Positions 35,652-45,122 of a stretch of 60,422 nucleotides of DNA are shown in pieces; the first letter of the stretch is position 1, and every line of letters starts with the position of its first letter. The notes below the pieces were generated by a model. That model was not told where the DNA came from. It did not search any database and worked only from the letters and a program-made list of their open reading frames with translations. Source of the DNA: Sphingobium chlorophenolicum (GTDB lineage Bacteria > Pseudomonadota > Alphaproteobacteria > Sphingomonadales > Sphingomonadaceae); NCBI RefSeq assembly GCF_000722875.1, contig NZ_JFHR01000027.1, positions 1 through 60,422 on the forward strand. The letters run 5' to 3'. The translations under genes were made by a program, and so were the position numbers.

Positions 35652-37643
35652 GTGTCCGCCATGCTCAAGATCACCCTGCCCGATGGTTCCGTGCGTGAAG
35701 TCGCGCCCGGCACTACTCCGGCGGACATTGCGGCGGCGATCGGGCCGGGCCTGGCCAAGGCCGCCATCGCGGCGCGGGTCGATGGCGAACTGCGCGACAT
35801 CATGCGCCCGCTGGAGGCCGACGCCCAACTGGCGCTGGTGACGGGCAAGGATGAGGCGGATGCGCTGGAACTGGCGCGGCACGACTTCGCCCATGTGCTG
35901 GCGGAGGCGGTGCAGGCGCTGTTTCCGGGGACGCAGATCACATTCGGCCCGTCGACCGACGATGGCTTCTATTATGATTTCGCGCCGAAGGACCGGCCCT
36001 TCACCGAGGAGGATCTGCCCGCCATCGAGGCGAAGATGCGGGAGATCATCGCCGCCGACAAGCCGCTGCGCCGCGAAGTGTGGAAGCGCGAAGATCTGAT
36101 CGCCCGCTGGCAGGCGGAGGGTGAGACGTTCAAGGCCGAATGGGCCGCCGAACTGCCGGAAGGCGAGGAATTGACGGTCTATTGGTCGGGCAATGAATGG
36201 CTCGACATGTGCCGGGGTCCGCATCTGGCCTCGACGGGCAAGCTCGATCCGGCGGCTTTCAGGCTGACCCGCGTGTCGGGCGCCTATTGGCGCGGCGACC
36301 AGAAGAATGCGATGCTCAGCCGCATCTATGGCACCGGCTGGCTCAACCGGAAGCAACTCGACGCGCACCTCACGCGGCTGGAGGAGGCGGGCAAGCGCGA
36401 CCATCGCAAGCTGGGCGCGGAGATGGACCTGTTCCACCTCCAGCAGGAGGCGCATGGGAGCGTTTTCTGGCACCCCAAGGGCTATATCGTCTGGCGCGCG
36501 CTGGAGGCCTATATGCGCCGCGCCATCGACGATGCGGGCTATCGCGAGGTCAAGACGCCGCAGGTGATGGACGCCCGCCAGTGGGAGCAGTCCGGCCATT
36601 GGGGCAAATATCGCGAGAATATGTTCGTCATCCCCGACGAAGTGCCCAATGTCGAGGATGAAGGGCCGCTGGTGTCGGACGCCGCCGACTGGATGGCGCT
36701 GAAGCCGATGAACTGCCCGGCGCATATCCTGATCTTCAAGCAGGGGATCAAAAGCTATCGCGACCTGCCCTTGCGCCTCTATGAAAATGGCTGCTGCCAC
36801 CGCAATGAGCCGCATGGCGCGCTGCACGGGCTGATGCGGGTGCGCCAGTTCACGCAGGACGACGCGCATATCTTCTGCCGCGAGGATCAGATCGTGGAGG
36901 AAGTCCGCGCCTTCTGCGCGCTGGCCGACCGCATCTACAAGGATTTCGGCTTCACTTACTCGATCAAGCTGGCGTTGCGCCCGGAAAAGCGCTTCGGCAC
37001 GGAAGAGATGTGGGACAAGGCCGAGGAGGAACTGCGCAACGCGGTCGCCGCGGCGGGGCTGAACACGCCGGAATATGGCTGGGAGGAATTACCGGGCGAG
37101 GGCGCCTTCTATGCGCCCAAGCTGGAATGGCATCTGACTGACGCCATCGGGCGCACCTGGCAGGTGGGCACGATCCAGTCCGACCGCGTGTTGCCGGAGC
37201 GACTCGACGCCTCCTATGTGGGGGAGGATGGCGAACGGCACCGGCCGGTGATGCTCCACCGGGCGATTTTCGGCAGCTATGAGCGGTTCATCGGCATATT
37301 GATCGAACATTATGCGGGTAAATTCCCGCTCTGGCTGGCGCCGGTGCAGGCGGTGGTGGCGACCATCGTTTCGGATGCCGACGACTATGCGCAAACGCTT
37401 GTCGAGAAGCTGCGGGCGGCGGGCATCCGCGCCGAAACCGACGTTCGCAACGAGAAGATCAATTATAAGGTGCGCGAGCACAGCCTTGCGAAAGTGCCCA
37501 ATTTGCTGGTCGTCGGACGCCGTGAGGCTGATGAGGGCACGGTGGCGCTGCGCGAACTGGGCAAGGAGGGGCAGAGCATCCTTTCTGTCGATGACGTCAT
37601 CGCCCGTCTTGCAAAAGAGGCGCTCGCACCCGATATGCAGTGA
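35652..37643 (+). CDS. thrS: Threonine-tRNA ligase
   Basis: Class II aminoacyl-tRNA synthetase, 663 aa. N-terminal TGS domain (about 1-65: [20 protein letters not shown]), editing domain with DDGFYYDF and [10 protein letters not shown], catalytic core ([25 protein letters not shown]; motif 3 [21 protein letters not shown]) and anticodon-binding C-terminus. The first codon is GTG at 35652; ATG at 35661 is an equal alternative that loses three residues. Confidence 0.97.
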   Translation: MSAMLKITLPDGSVREVAPGTTPADIAAAIGPGLAKAAIAARVDGELRDIMRPLEADAQLALVTGKDEADALELARHDFAHVLAEAVQALFPGTQITFGPSTDDGFYYDFAPKDRPFTEEDLPAIEAKMREIIAADKPLRREVWKREDLIARWQAEGETFKAEWAAELPEGEELTVYWSGNEWLDMCRGPHLASTGKLDPAAFRLTRVSGAYWRGDQKNAMLSRIYGTGWLNRKQLDAHLTRLEEAGKRDHRKLGAEMDLFHLQQEAHGSVFWHPKGYIVWRALEAYMRRAIDDAGYREVKTPQVMDARQWEQSGHWGKYRENMFVIPDEVPNVEDEGPLVSDAADWMALKPMNCPAHILIFKQGIKSYRDLPLRLYENGCCHRNEPHGALHGLMRVRQFTQDDAHIFCREDQIVEEVRAFCALADRIYKDFGFTYSIKLALRPEKRFGTEEMWDKAEEELRNAVAAAGLNTPEYGWEELPGEGAFYAPKLEWHLTDAIGRTWQVGTIQSDRVLPERLDASYVGEDGERHRPVMLHRAIFGSYERFIGILIEHYAGKFPLWLAPVQAVVATIVSDADDYAQTLVEKLRAAGIRAETDVRNEKINYKVREHSLAKVPNLLVVGRREADEGTVALRELGKEGQSILSVDDVIARLAKEALAPDMQ

Positions 37644-37758
37644 GGCAGCGATGCCACATGGGGCCGGTAAATCCGCAACTGCGGGCTTGCCGCCCCTTTC
37701 GGCTTTGCGCTAAAGCGCCGCCAGAGTCGTTCTATCAACTACCGTAGGAGAAGCTGCT

Positions 37759-38304
37759 ATACGTCCCCCAATGATGCGCCGCCCGATGGCGCCGCCGCCT
37801 AAGTCCGGACCCCGTTACAATGAGTTCATCACCGTGCCCAAGGTGCGCGTGATCGACGACGAAGGCGAAAATCTGGGCGTGATGTATACGCAGGAGGCGA
37901 TCGAGCGCGCCTATGAGATCGGGCTGGACCTGGTCGAAGTGTCGCCGACCGCCGATCCGCCGGTCTGCAAGTTCCTGGACATCGGCAAGTACAAGTACGA
38001 GGCCCAGAAAAAGGCGAATATCGCCCGCAAGACCCAGAAGACGCAGGAACTCAAAGAGATCAAGATGCGTCCGAACATCGACGATCATGACTATGATACG
38101 AAGATGAAGAAGGTCCATGATTTCATCGGCGATGGCGACAAGGTGAAGATCACCCTGCGTTTCCGTGGCCGCGAATTGTCGCACCAACAGCTCGGCATGC
38201 AGTTGCTCCAGCGCGTGGCGGAGAATGTGGGGGAGATCGCGAAGGTCGAAGCCTATCCGCGCATGGAAGGCCGCCAGATGCTGATGGTGCTGGCGCCGAA
38301 ATAA
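37759..38304 (+). CDS. infC: Translation initiation factor IF-3
   Basis: Binds the 30S subunit and checks the initiator codon. From ATG 37771 the protein has 177 aa; from ATA 37759 it has 181. AGGAG at 37746-37750 is 8 nt before the ATA codon but 20 nt before the ATG, so ATA is the better start. Rare starts (ATT, ATA, ATC) are typical for infC, which autoregulates through them. N-domain GPRYNEFI...[14 protein letters not shown], linker rich in Lys, C-domain [19 protein letters not shown]. Confidence 0.96.
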   Translation: MRPPMMRRPMAPPPKSGPRYNEFITVPKVRVIDDEGENLGVMYTQEAIERAYEIGLDLVEVSPTADPPVCKFLDIGKYKYEAQKKANIARKTQKTQELKEIKMRPNIDDHDYDTKMKKVHDFIGDGDKVKITLRFRGRELSHQQLGMQLLQRVAENVGEIAKVEAYPRMEGRQMLMVLAPK

Positions 38305-38328
38305 GCATTTCCGGTTTCCGGATTAGCC

Positions 38329-38372
38329 GAATCGGGCGGGGTCTGGATGCAGGCTCCGCCCGATTGCTTTTG
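38329..38372 (+). terminator. Terminator of infC
   Basis: AATCGGGCGG and CCGCCCGATT are perfect arms, followed by GCTTTTG, 25 bp after the stop. Confidence 0.7.
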
Positions 38373-38414
38373 GCGGGACACAGGTCCGGGAAAGCCTTGA
38401 GCGGCCCCATGCCC

Positions 38415-38448
38415 AAAGAAAAAGGGCGGAACCTTGCGGCCCGCCCTC
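38415..38448 (-). terminator. Terminator of the sdhCDA operon
   Basis: On the minus strand GGGCGG and CCGCCC around GCCGCAAGGTT run into TTTTTCTTT, 26 bp after the sdhA stop. Confidence 0.75.
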
Positions 38449-38473
38449 TTCTCATCCCGCCTGACGCCGCGTC

Positions 38474-40288
38474 TTAGTAAACGCGGGCCTTGGGCTTGAT
38501 ATATTCCGCTTCATCCGTGAGCGTGTAATCGTGCACCGGACGGTAATCGAGCGACACCTTGCCGCCCTTACCGCCCCAGCCTTCGAACCAGCTTACGGTG
38601 TGCTTCATCCATTCGGCGTCGTCGCGGTTCGGGAAGTCCTCATGCGCGTGGGCGCCGCGGCTTTCCTTGCGGTTTTCCGCGCTGACCATGGTGCAGACCG
38701 CCTGGGACATCAGATTGTCCAGTTCCAGCGTCTCGATCAGGTCGGTGTTCCAGATCAGCGAGCGGTCGGACACGCCGACATCGGCCAGGCTCTGGTTGAC
38801 CTGCGCCATCTTGGTGACGCCTTCGGCCAGCAGCGCGCTGTCGCGGAACACGGCGGCATGCTTCTGCATGGTGTGCTGCATTTCGAGACGGATCTTCGCC
38901 GTGGGCGAGCCGCCCTTGGCGTTGCGATAATGGTCGAGACGCGACAGCGCCAGATCGGCGGCATCGCTCGGCAGCGGACGATGCGAGCCGTTGGGCTTGA
39001 TCGTTTCCTTAAGGTGCAGGCCGGTGGCGCGGCCGAACACGACAAGGTCGATCAGCGAGTTCGAACCCAGACGGTTCGCGCCATGGACCGACACGCAGGC
39101 CGCTTCGCCGACCGCGTACAGGCCCGGCACCACGACTTCCGGATCGTCGCCGACCTTCGTCACCACCTGCCCATGATAATTGCAGGGGATGCCGCCCATA
39201 TTATAGTGGACGGTCGGCGTCACCGGCAGCGGCTGGCGCGTCAGGTCGACGCCCGCGAAAATCTTGCCGCTTTCGGTGATGCCCGGCAGACGCTCCGCCA
39301 GCACCTTGGGATCGATATGGTCGAGGTGCAGGAAGATATGGTCCTTGTTCGGGCCCACGCCGCGCCCCTCGCGCATTTCCATCGCCATCGAGCGGGACAC
39401 GACGTCACGCGACGCCAGATCCTTCGCGGAAGGCGCATAACGCTCCATGAAGCGCTCGCCCTCGGAGTTGGTCAGATAACCGCCTTCGCCGCGCGCCCCT
39501 TCGGTGATGAGCACGCCCGCGCCGTAAATGCCGGTCGGGTGGAACTGCACGAACTCCAGATCCTGCAACGGCAGGCCAGCGCGCAGCACCATGCCACCGC
39601 CGTCACCGGTGCAGCTATGCGCCGAAGTGGCCGAGAAATAGGCGCGGCCATAGCCGCCCGTCGCCAGCACGACCGCCTTGCTGCGGAAGCGATGGATCGA
39701 TCCATCCTCCATGCAGATGGCGATCACGCCCCGGCATTCCTTGCCGTTCGGGCCGTCTTCCATGATCAGGTCGATGGCGAAATATTCGATGTAGAAGTCC
39801 GCGTCATATTTCAGCGACTGCTGATACAGAGCGTGCAGCATCGCGTGACCGGTACGGTCGGCGGCGGCGCAGGTGCGCTGGACCGGCGGACCGGCGCCCA
39901 TATTCTGCATGTGGCCGCCGAACGGACGCTGGTAGATGGTGCCGTTGTCGTTGCGGCTGAACGGCACGCCCGCATGCTCCAGCTCGATCACGGCCGCAGG
40001 CGCTTCGCGCACCATATATTCGATCGCGTCCTGGTCGCCCAGCCAGTCCGACCCCTTGACGGTGTCGTACATGTGCCAGGTCCAGTGGTCGGGCGAGTTG
40101 TTGCCCAGCGACGCCGCAATGCCGCCCTGCGCCGCCACGGTGTGGCTGCGGGTCGGGAACAGCTTGGTGATGCAGGCGGTCTTCAGCCCCGCCTCGGCGC
40201 TGCCCATGGTGGCGCGCAGGCCGGAGCCGCCAGCACCCACGACGACCGTGTCGTAGGTGTGGTCGATGATCTTATAGGCTTCGCTCAT
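38474..40288 (-). CDS. sdhA: Succinate dehydrogenase flavoprotein subunit
   Basis: Catalytic subunit of complex II: oxidises succinate to fumarate, passing electrons to FAD. 604 aa. FAD-binding [19 protein letters not shown] and the covalent-FAD histidine region [12 protein letters not shown]; active-site GGYGRAYFS and [11 protein letters not shown]. It overlaps sdhD by one base, so the three sdh genes form one operon. sdhB does not follow: a terminator and the infC gene on the other strand come next. Confidence 0.98.
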   Translation of the reverse strand: MSEAYKIIDHTYDTVVVGAGGSGLRATMGSAEAGLKTACITKLFPTRSHTVAAQGGIAASLGNNSPDHWTWHMYDTVKGSDWLGDQDAIEYMVREAPAAVIELEHAGVPFSRNDNGTIYQRPFGGHMQNMGAGPPVQRTCAAADRTGHAMLHALYQQSLKYDADFYIEYFAIDLIMEDGPNGKECRGVIAICMEDGSIHRFRSKAVVLATGGYGRAYFSATSAHSCTGDGGGMVLRAGLPLQDLEFVQFHPTGIYGAGVLITEGARGEGGYLTNSEGERFMERYAPSAKDLASRDVVSRSMAMEMREGRGVGPNKDHIFLHLDHIDPKVLAERLPGITESGKIFAGVDLTRQPLPVTPTVHYNMGGIPCNYHGQVVTKVGDDPEVVVPGLYAVGEAACVSVHGANRLGSNSLIDLVVFGRATGLHLKETIKPNGSHRPLPSDAADLALSRLDHYRNAKGGSPTAKIRLEMQHTMQKHAAVFRDSALLAEGVTKMAQVNQSLADVGVSDRSLIWNTDLIETLELDNLMSQAVCTMVSAENRKESRGAHAHEDFPNRDDAEWMKHTVSWFEGWGGKGGKVSLDYRPVHDYTLTDEAEYIKPKARVY

Positions 40289-40677
40289 TATTTGACGATC
40301 CCCGTGAAGGCGATCTTGGCGATCGCGAAGACGCCCGCGGCCGCGCCGCCAAAGGCATAGAAGTTCAGCAGCAGCATGGAGAGGAAGGCCAGACCCTTGT
40401 CATGGACATAATCCTCCAGCATCACCTGCATGCCCAGGCGCAGGTGCCAGAAGATGCTGACGATCATCAGCATCAGCGGCACCGCGACCAGCGGATTGGC
40501 GATCCAGCCGACCACGCTCTGATAGTCGAGGCCCGGCAGGGCGATCAGGCTGAACAGCAGCCACAGCACCAGCAACAGGTTGCCGATGGCGGTATAGCGC
40601 TGCGCCAGCCAGTGATGCGCGCCGTGCCTGGCCGATCCAAGACCGCGAACGCGGCCGATTCCGGTTCCGTTGCCCAT
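40288..40677 (-). CDS. sdhD: Succinate dehydrogenase membrane anchor subunit
   Basis: 129 aa, three membrane helices: [40 protein letters not shown] (with the heme-binding-type His in FWHLRLG) and [20 protein letters not shown]. Binds quinone and heme together with SdhC. One-base overlaps with sdhC and sdhA on either side. Confidence 0.93.
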   Translation of the reverse strand: MGNGTGIGRVRGLGSARHGAHHWLAQRYTAIGNLLLVLWLLFSLIALPGLDYQSVVGWIANPLVAVPLMLMIVSIFWHLRLGMQVMLEDYVHDKGLAFLSMLLLNFYAFGGAAAGVFAIAKIAFTGIVK

Positions 40678-41072
40678 CAGAATTTCCCCGTGCAGATGGC
40701 GGCCCAGAAGGCGATGGTGAGCGACGTCGAAAGGACGAAAGTCAGCACCGACCAGAGCTTGTTGTTCTTCAGCTCATAGCCCGCGCCCATGTCGAGCACG
40801 AAATGGCGCAAGCCGGAGCAGAGATGCTGGAAGAAGAACCAGCTCAACCCCGCCATCACCAGATAGCCGATGGGCGATGTCGCGCATGTCACGAAGGTCG
40901 CATAGGCCTCCGGCCCGGACGCGGCGGCCATCAGCCACCAGACCAGGCCCAATGCCCCCGCCGTCGCCAGACCGTTGCCGGTCACGCGGTGCATGATGGA
41001 CACGGCCATGGCCGGCCCCCATTTCCAGATCGTCAAATGCGGCGAGAGCGGCCGGCTCGTGGTTCGCGCCAT
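40677..41072 (-). CDS. sdhC: Succinate dehydrogenase cytochrome b556 subunit
   Basis: 131 aa with RPLSPHLTIWKWGPAMAVSI (family signature, including SIMHRVTG) and heme-ligand HxxxGxRH in LCSGLRHFVLDMG. Three membrane helices. First gene of the sdhCDA operon. The 190-bp gap upstream to the chemotaxis transducer holds no recognised site. Confidence 0.94.
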   Translation of the reverse strand: MARTTSRPLSPHLTIWKWGPAMAVSIMHRVTGNGLATAGALGLVWWLMAAASGPEAYATFVTCATSPIGYLVMAGLSWFFFQHLCSGLRHFVLDMGAGYELKNNKLWSVLTFVLSTSLTIAFWAAICTGKF

Positions 41073-41263
41073 ATCTTCCCTACGTCCCTGATGTTTGTCC
41101 CTCGAGTCCCGTCCCCTTAGGAGCGATCCGCCTGGAGGGCAAGTCGCCCTGATCAGGCGACGGATCGATAAAGGCGGACGGGGCGGGATGGGCTAAGAAG
41201 TGATTAACCAAATGGCGCTATCACCCGGCGGGACAAAGAGACCATATCGGGGTTCTGCCGCAC

Positions 41264-42595
41264 ATGAATTCAGCCGCCATGCCCAAAAGCACCGTCCTTG
41301 CGATGATGAAGGAGGTCGATCCGCATGGAGAGCTGGCGCAGGGCCTGCGCCAGATCCGCGACCTGGTGGGCGAGAACATCACGGTGGCGGCGCGCACCTT
41401 CTACGATTCCTATCTGGAACATGCGAATCTGCGACCCAAGCTCAGCCCCGCCACGCTCGCGAAGATAGAGACCGAGGCGCATGAATATGTGCGCCAGAAG
41501 CTGGGCTATTATGAAGCGGGCGAATGGGCGCTGTCTTCGGTCGCCTGCGTGCGCCATGCCCGCAAGCACGGCGCGCCGCTGCGCGCGGTTCTGCTGCCCG
41601 TGGCGGCGGCCAATGAAAAGCTGATCGACCTCATCTGGCAACGCGCCGAGGTGGAGGCGGACCGCAGACGGCTGGTCCAGATCATGATGCATGTGAGCAT
41701 GGTCGATGCGGGCCTGATGGCGAATGTGCTCGCCGGAGACGAAGCCGAGGCCCAGCGCAACGAGCGCCAGCGTTTCGGCACGATGTTCGAGCAGCGGATC
41801 ATGGGCGAAATCGACGGCGCGTCGCAATTGGGCGAATCGCTGCGCGAACAGGCGAAGGATGCGTCGGCCGCCACTCGCGGCATGCTGGGCAAGGCGTCGG
41901 AAGTCGCCGCCGCCGCCGAGCAATCCGCCCTCGCCATGCGCGAAGCCGCCCGCACCTCCGCCGGTCTGATCCGCGCCATCGAAGACGCCCGGACCGAGGT
42001 GGAGAGCGCCGCGGGCGTCGCCCAACGCGCCGCGCGCCAGTCGGGCGACGCGGTCGCCATGTCCACCACCCTGTCCGAACATGCCAAGTCGATCGAATCG
42101 ATCCTGGGCCTGATCCGCGACATTGCGGGCCAGACCAACCTGCTCGCGCTGAACGCCACGATCGAGGCGGCCCGCGCCGGAGACGCCGGACGCGGCTTCG
42201 CCGTGGTCGCGCAGGAGGTGAAAAGCCTCGCCAACCAGACCGCCCGCGCCACGGACGAGATTGCGGGCAAGATCGCCGACATCCAGGCGTCGACCCGCCA
42301 GTCGGTCGAGACCAACGAACGCATCCGCGACACGGTGGGAGAGGTGCAGGCTAGTGCCGAGCGCATCCGTCACGCCATGGACGCGCAGGCGCAGACGGTG
42401 ACGATGATCACGGCGGCTGTGGACGAAACCGCGCTGGCTGCCGATTCCATGTCCTCGACCATCAGCGCGATCCGGCAGGACACCGAAGTGGTGGCGTCGG
42501 AAATCGACCAGCTCGAACGCGGTTTCATGAGCGTGGAAGGCAAGCTCTCCAGCCTGCGCGCCGCGTCCTCCGACTTCGGCAAGCAGGTGGCCTGA
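41264..42595 (+). CDS. Soluble methyl-accepting chemotaxis protein, possible globin-type sensor
   Basis: 443 aa with no membrane segment. The C-terminal half is a standard MCP signalling domain (hairpin tip region [23 protein letters not shown], with flanking [15 protein letters not shown]). The N-terminal ~160 residues are helical and resemble protoglobin/globin-coupled sensors ([40 protein letters not shown]), with histidines that could be heme ligands, so oxygen or gas sensing is possible but unproven. No chemotaxis genes are nearby. Confidence 0.9.
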   Translation: MNSAAMPKSTVLAMMKEVDPHGELAQGLRQIRDLVGENITVAARTFYDSYLEHANLRPKLSPATLAKIETEAHEYVRQKLGYYEAGEWALSSVACVRHARKHGAPLRAVLLPVAAANEKLIDLIWQRAEVEADRRRLVQIMMHVSMVDAGLMANVLAGDEAEAQRNERQRFGTMFEQRIMGEIDGASQLGESLREQAKDASAATRGMLGKASEVAAAAEQSALAMREAARTSAGLIRAIEDARTEVESAAGVAQRAARQSGDAVAMSTTLSEHAKSIESILGLIRDIAGQTNLLALNATIEAARAGDAGRGFAVVAQEVKSLANQTARATDEIAGKIADIQASTRQSVETNERIRDTVGEVQASAERIRHAMDAQAQTVTMITAAVDETALAADSMSSTISAIRQDTEVVASEIDQLERGFMSVEGKLSSLRAASSDFGKQVA

Positions 42596-42620
42596 CGGCC
42601 GAGATTGGCCATCCCAAGAC

Positions 42621-42692
42621 ATTCCCCTCCCGCAGGCGTTCAAACGAGTCACGTGCCTCGTTTGAACGCCTGCGGGAGGGGGAATGACGGCT
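42621..42692. repeat. Family B palindromic repeat with nested core
   Basis: Arms ATTCCCCTCCCGCAGGCGTT and AACGCCTGCGGGAGGGGGAA (one-base slip) close over a loop-stem AACGAGTCACGTGCCTCGTT. The right end matches window positions 1-20. The core GAGTCACGTGCCTC (42646-42659) also occurs inside family A copies A7. About 130 bp beyond it (42693-42827) is a stretch in which I recognise nothing. Confidence 0.9.
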
Positions 42693-42827
42693 AGCCACCC
42701 ACCCTCGTTCCTACCCAGGCCGCAACTCTTTCCTTTGCGCAGCGGTGAATTCCCACCCGCGTGAGAAGGCGGAGAGCGTGCAAGTCCCACTGGCGCGGCG
42801 CTTCATCTCGTTCTAAGTCTTTCATTG

Positions 42828-43592
42828 ATGACGATTGACCCGCTGGTGCTGCTGCAGGCTTACGCGATCGGCGTGTTTCCCATGTCGGACGACCGGGAAG
42901 CGGATGAGGTGTACTGGATCGAGCCGAAACGGCGGGCGGTTATGCCGCTCGATGGCTTCCACATCTCCCATTCCCTGGCCAAGACGATCCGGCAGGATCG
43001 GTTCCGGGTCACCGCCAACCGCGACTTCGTCGGGATCGTCCAGCTTTGCGCGCAGGCCGCGCCGGACCGGCCGTCGACCTGGATCAACCATCCGATCGAG
43101 CGGGCCTATCGCCATCTGCATGAGATCGGCTTCGCCCACAGCGTCGAGGTGTGGGAGGGGGATGAACTGGTCGGCGGCCTTTATGGCGTGGCGCTGGGGC
43201 GGGCCTTTTTCGGCGAAAGCATGGTGTCCCGGCGCACCGACGCGTCGAAAGTGGCGCTGGCCTGGCTGACGGCGCGGATGCGGTTCGGCGGCTTCACTTT
43301 GCTCGACTGCCAGTTCATGACCGACCATCTGCGGTCATTGGGCGCGATCGAGATCAGCCAGCGCGACTATCTTCAATCGTTGGCGGTGGCGCTCGACGGC
43401 GTGGCGCTGGGGGCTGGACGCGGGGTGCTGGCGGGCGGTTCCGGGGTTTGCGCGGAACTGGCGTTTTCGCCGCTGGCGGGGGACGCCTGGACCGGGCCGC
43501 CGGCCGACGCCTCGCCCTTGTCGCCCAGCTTCACCGTGTCGGGGCCGGTTTCGGGCCAGGACATCGTGCAGCTTCTGACCCAGACGTCGTAG
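42828..43592 (+). CDS. aat: Leucyl/phenylalanyl-tRNA-protein transferase
   Basis: Adds Leu or Phe to proteins with N-terminal Arg or Lys, marking them for the N-degron pathway. 254 aa from ATG 42828 (a TTG lies one codon earlier). GVFPMSDDREADEVYWIEP and GGLYGVALGRAFFGESMFS-like GRAFFGESMVSR motifs are intact, with FTLLDCQFMTDHL. The C-terminal ~60 residues (from GAGRGVLAGG) are a Gly/Pro/Ser-rich extension not needed by the enzyme, and overlap the DUF2155 gene tail on the other strand by 220 bp. Confidence 0.94.
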   Translation: MTIDPLVLLQAYAIGVFPMSDDREADEVYWIEPKRRAVMPLDGFHISHSLAKTIRQDRFRVTANRDFVGIVQLCAQAAPDRPSTWINHPIERAYRHLHEIGFAHSVEVWEGDELVGGLYGVALGRAFFGESMVSRRTDASKVALAWLTARMRFGGFTLLDCQFMTDHLRSLGAIEISQRDYLQSLAVALDGVALGAGRGVLAGGSGVCAELAFSPLAGDAWTGPPADASPLSPSFTVSGPVSGQDIVQLLTQTS

Positions 43593-44029
43593 ATCGGGTG
43601 CTGCACCACATTGCGGTCGGGCCGTTCCTTGAACAGCCAGCCGGAAAAATTGCGCCGCCATTTATTGTCGGCGGTGCTGCGCACGTCCAATTGCACGAAG
43701 GCCCCGGTTTCCTGAACATTTTCCCAGGGCGCGGTGGTTTCGCAGGCTTGCAGCCGGACGATGGCGTCGCCCACGCGCAGCGCTTCGCCGGGCTTCATCT
43801 GAAGGTCGGTGGTGATGCCGTTGCGCTTGTTGAGCAGGCCGATCACCGCCACCCGCTCATTCATCGGCGTGCCGGTCAGGGCCGATTCGCCGCCGTCGCG
43901 GATCTTCTGCCCTTCGATGCGGACGGGGCCGGTCCGGTTTTCCGCAGGCATGTCATCGCCGCCGCAACCCGCCAGAATCAGCGTGCAGCCGATAATCGGC
44001 AGGAAACGTCCCGCCGGGCGCCGCGTCAT
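43373..44029 (-). CDS. DUF2155 lipoprotein
   Basis: 218 aa. Signal peptide with lipobox LILAG-CGG, so a lipid-anchored envelope protein. The DUF2155 domain (about 40-170) includes VIGLLNKRNGITTDLQMKPG, ACETTAPWENVQETGAFVQL and FSGWLFKERPDRNVVQHPIYDVW. The C-terminal ~45 residues are Pro/Ala/Ser-rich. Start ATG at 44029 overlaps the NDUFA12 stop by 4 bp. This gene and NDUFA12 next to aat is a conserved alphaproteobacterial group; function unknown. Confidence 0.9.
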   Translation of the reverse strand: MTRRPAGRFLPIIGCTLILAGCGGDDMPAENRTGPVRIEGQKIRDGGESALTGTPMNERVAVIGLLNKRNGITTDLQMKPGEALRVGDAIVRLQACETTAPWENVQETGAFVQLDVRSTADNKWRRNFSGWLFKERPDRNVVQHPIYDVWVRSCTMSWPETGPDTVKLGDKGEASAGGPVQASPASGENASSAQTPEPPASTPRPAPSATPSSATAND

Positions 44030-44424
44030 GATGCGTCGGGGCTCCATGCCTCATAATCGCCGGTAGCCTTCTGGCGCAGGCCGCCCTTTTCCAGCGCGCC
44101 GGAGGGGCGATAAGCCTGGGCCGTGCCGGTGGCGTTGGGGGTGAAGTCCTTTTCCCAGATGCGGGGCGGCGGCAGGAAGCTTTCCGGCGCGCCCTCGATC
44201 GAATGGTGCAACCAGCCATGCCATTCGGCGGGCACGCGGCTGGCGTCATTGGGACCGTTATAGATGACCCAGCGGCGGGTCAGGCCATTGGGGTCGGTGC
44301 CGCCTTCATAATAGACATTGCCCTGATGATCCTCACCCACCTTCGTGCCCTTGCGGGAGGTGTAGAGCGAAGTGCCGATGGTCGCGCCATCCCACCAGGT
44401 GAAGATCTTGCCAAGGATTCCCAT
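44026..44424 (-). CDS. NDUFA12-family complex I subunit
   Basis: 132 aa homologue of mitochondrial NDUFA12 (B17.2), a supernumerary subunit of NADH:ubiquinone oxidoreductase found in alphaproteobacteria. Features: TWWDGATIGTSLYTSRKGTKVGEDHQGN start, RRWVIYNGPNDASRVPAEWHGWLHH region and an AYRPSGALEKGG end. The main nuo operon is not in the window. Short gap (45 bp) to the DUF192 gene downstream of its start side. Confidence 0.94.
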   Translation of the reverse strand: MGILGKIFTWWDGATIGTSLYTSRKGTKVGEDHQGNVYYEGGTDPNGLTRRWVIYNGPNDASRVPAEWHGWLHHSIEGAPESFLPPPRIWEKDFTPNATGTAQAYRPSGALEKGGLRQKATGDYEAWSPDAS

Positions 44425-44469
44425 GGGCGAAGCGCTTAGCCTTTGGCGCTGGCGCTTGGCAAGGGTGGA

Positions 44470-44982
44470 TCAGTCGCCGGGGCAGAAATTGAGCGGGTCT
44501 GACGGCGCGGGCCGGTCGCAATCGCCCCAAGTGACCCTGTCGCCCTCCCGGATGCCGAGTTCGGCCGCGCGGCCGCCGCGCAGTTCCAGGACGGCGGCGA
44601 CCGGTATGCCCGCCGAAACCGGCTCGCGGGAATAGGGGGCGGCGTTGGCCTTGATATAGGCGATGCTGCCGTCGGTGTGGATGAACAGCATGTCGAGCGG
44701 GATCAGCGTGTTCTTCATCCAGAAGCTGGCCGTGCGGGGCGGAGACATGGGGAAGAGCATGCCGCTGTCAGGGGCCAGCAGCTTGCGGAACATCAGCCCC
44801 TGTTCCTGCTGCTTTTCGGTCAGGGCGACTTCGACGGTGAAGCGGTGGGTGGCCTTGGCGGTGCGGATGGTGAGGGGGATGGTGGTTTGCCGGGCGGTAG
44901 CGGTGGCGTTTTCGGCTTTGGGAGCGGACGGGGAGCAGGCGGTGAGGAGAGCCGCGAGGAGGAGGAGGGGGAGGGGTTTCAT
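44470..44982 (-). CDS. DUF192 exported protein
   Basis: 170 aa. Signal peptide with a lipobox-like LLTAC (Cys16), so probably a lipoprotein; KPLPLLLLAALLTACSPS. The DUF192 domain (about 35-165) has LTEKQQEQGLMFRKLLAPDSG, FWMKNTLIPLDMLFIHTDG and AVLELRGGRAAELGI. A beta-barrel fold related to sugar-binding domains; function unknown. Start ATG at 44982; the longer frame to 45219 runs through repeat F and into recX. Confidence 0.88.
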   Translation of the reverse strand: MKPLPLLLLAALLTACSPSAPKAENATATARQTTIPLTIRTAKATHRFTVEVALTEKQQEQGLMFRKLLAPDSGMLFPMSPPRTASFWMKNTLIPLDMLFIHTDGSIAYIKANAAPYSREPVSAGIPVAAVLELRGGRAAELGIREGDRVTWGDCDRPAPSDPLNFCPGD

Positions 44983-45021
44983 GGAAGGGTGAGGTATCAC
45001 AGCCTGGCGACTAAAGAACAG

Positions 45022-45109
45022 CGTGCTCCTGCGCAGGCAGGAGCCCAGTTCGGATGTTGCTTTGACAAGGGTGAGCGTGGAACTGGGCTCCTGCCTGCGC
45101 AGGAGCACG
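45022..45109. repeat. Family F inverted repeat
   Basis: Two perfect 30-bp complementary arms (45022-45051 and 45080-45109), starting CGTGCTCCTGCGCAGGCAGG and ending CCTGCCTGCGCAGGAGCACG, with a 28-bp centre. Each arm itself contains a CTCCTGCGCAGG hairpin. Single copy in the window, between recX and the DUF192 gene. Confidence 0.92.
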
Positions 45110-45122
45110 TCGTGCTGAGCGC

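Noticed and set aside
42693..42827. Spacer before aat with GTGAATTCCCACC and GTGCAAGTCCCAC, briefly considered as a tRNA or group II intron remnant
   Set aside because: It cannot fold as a cloverleaf, and no intron domain V or reverse transcriptase is present.
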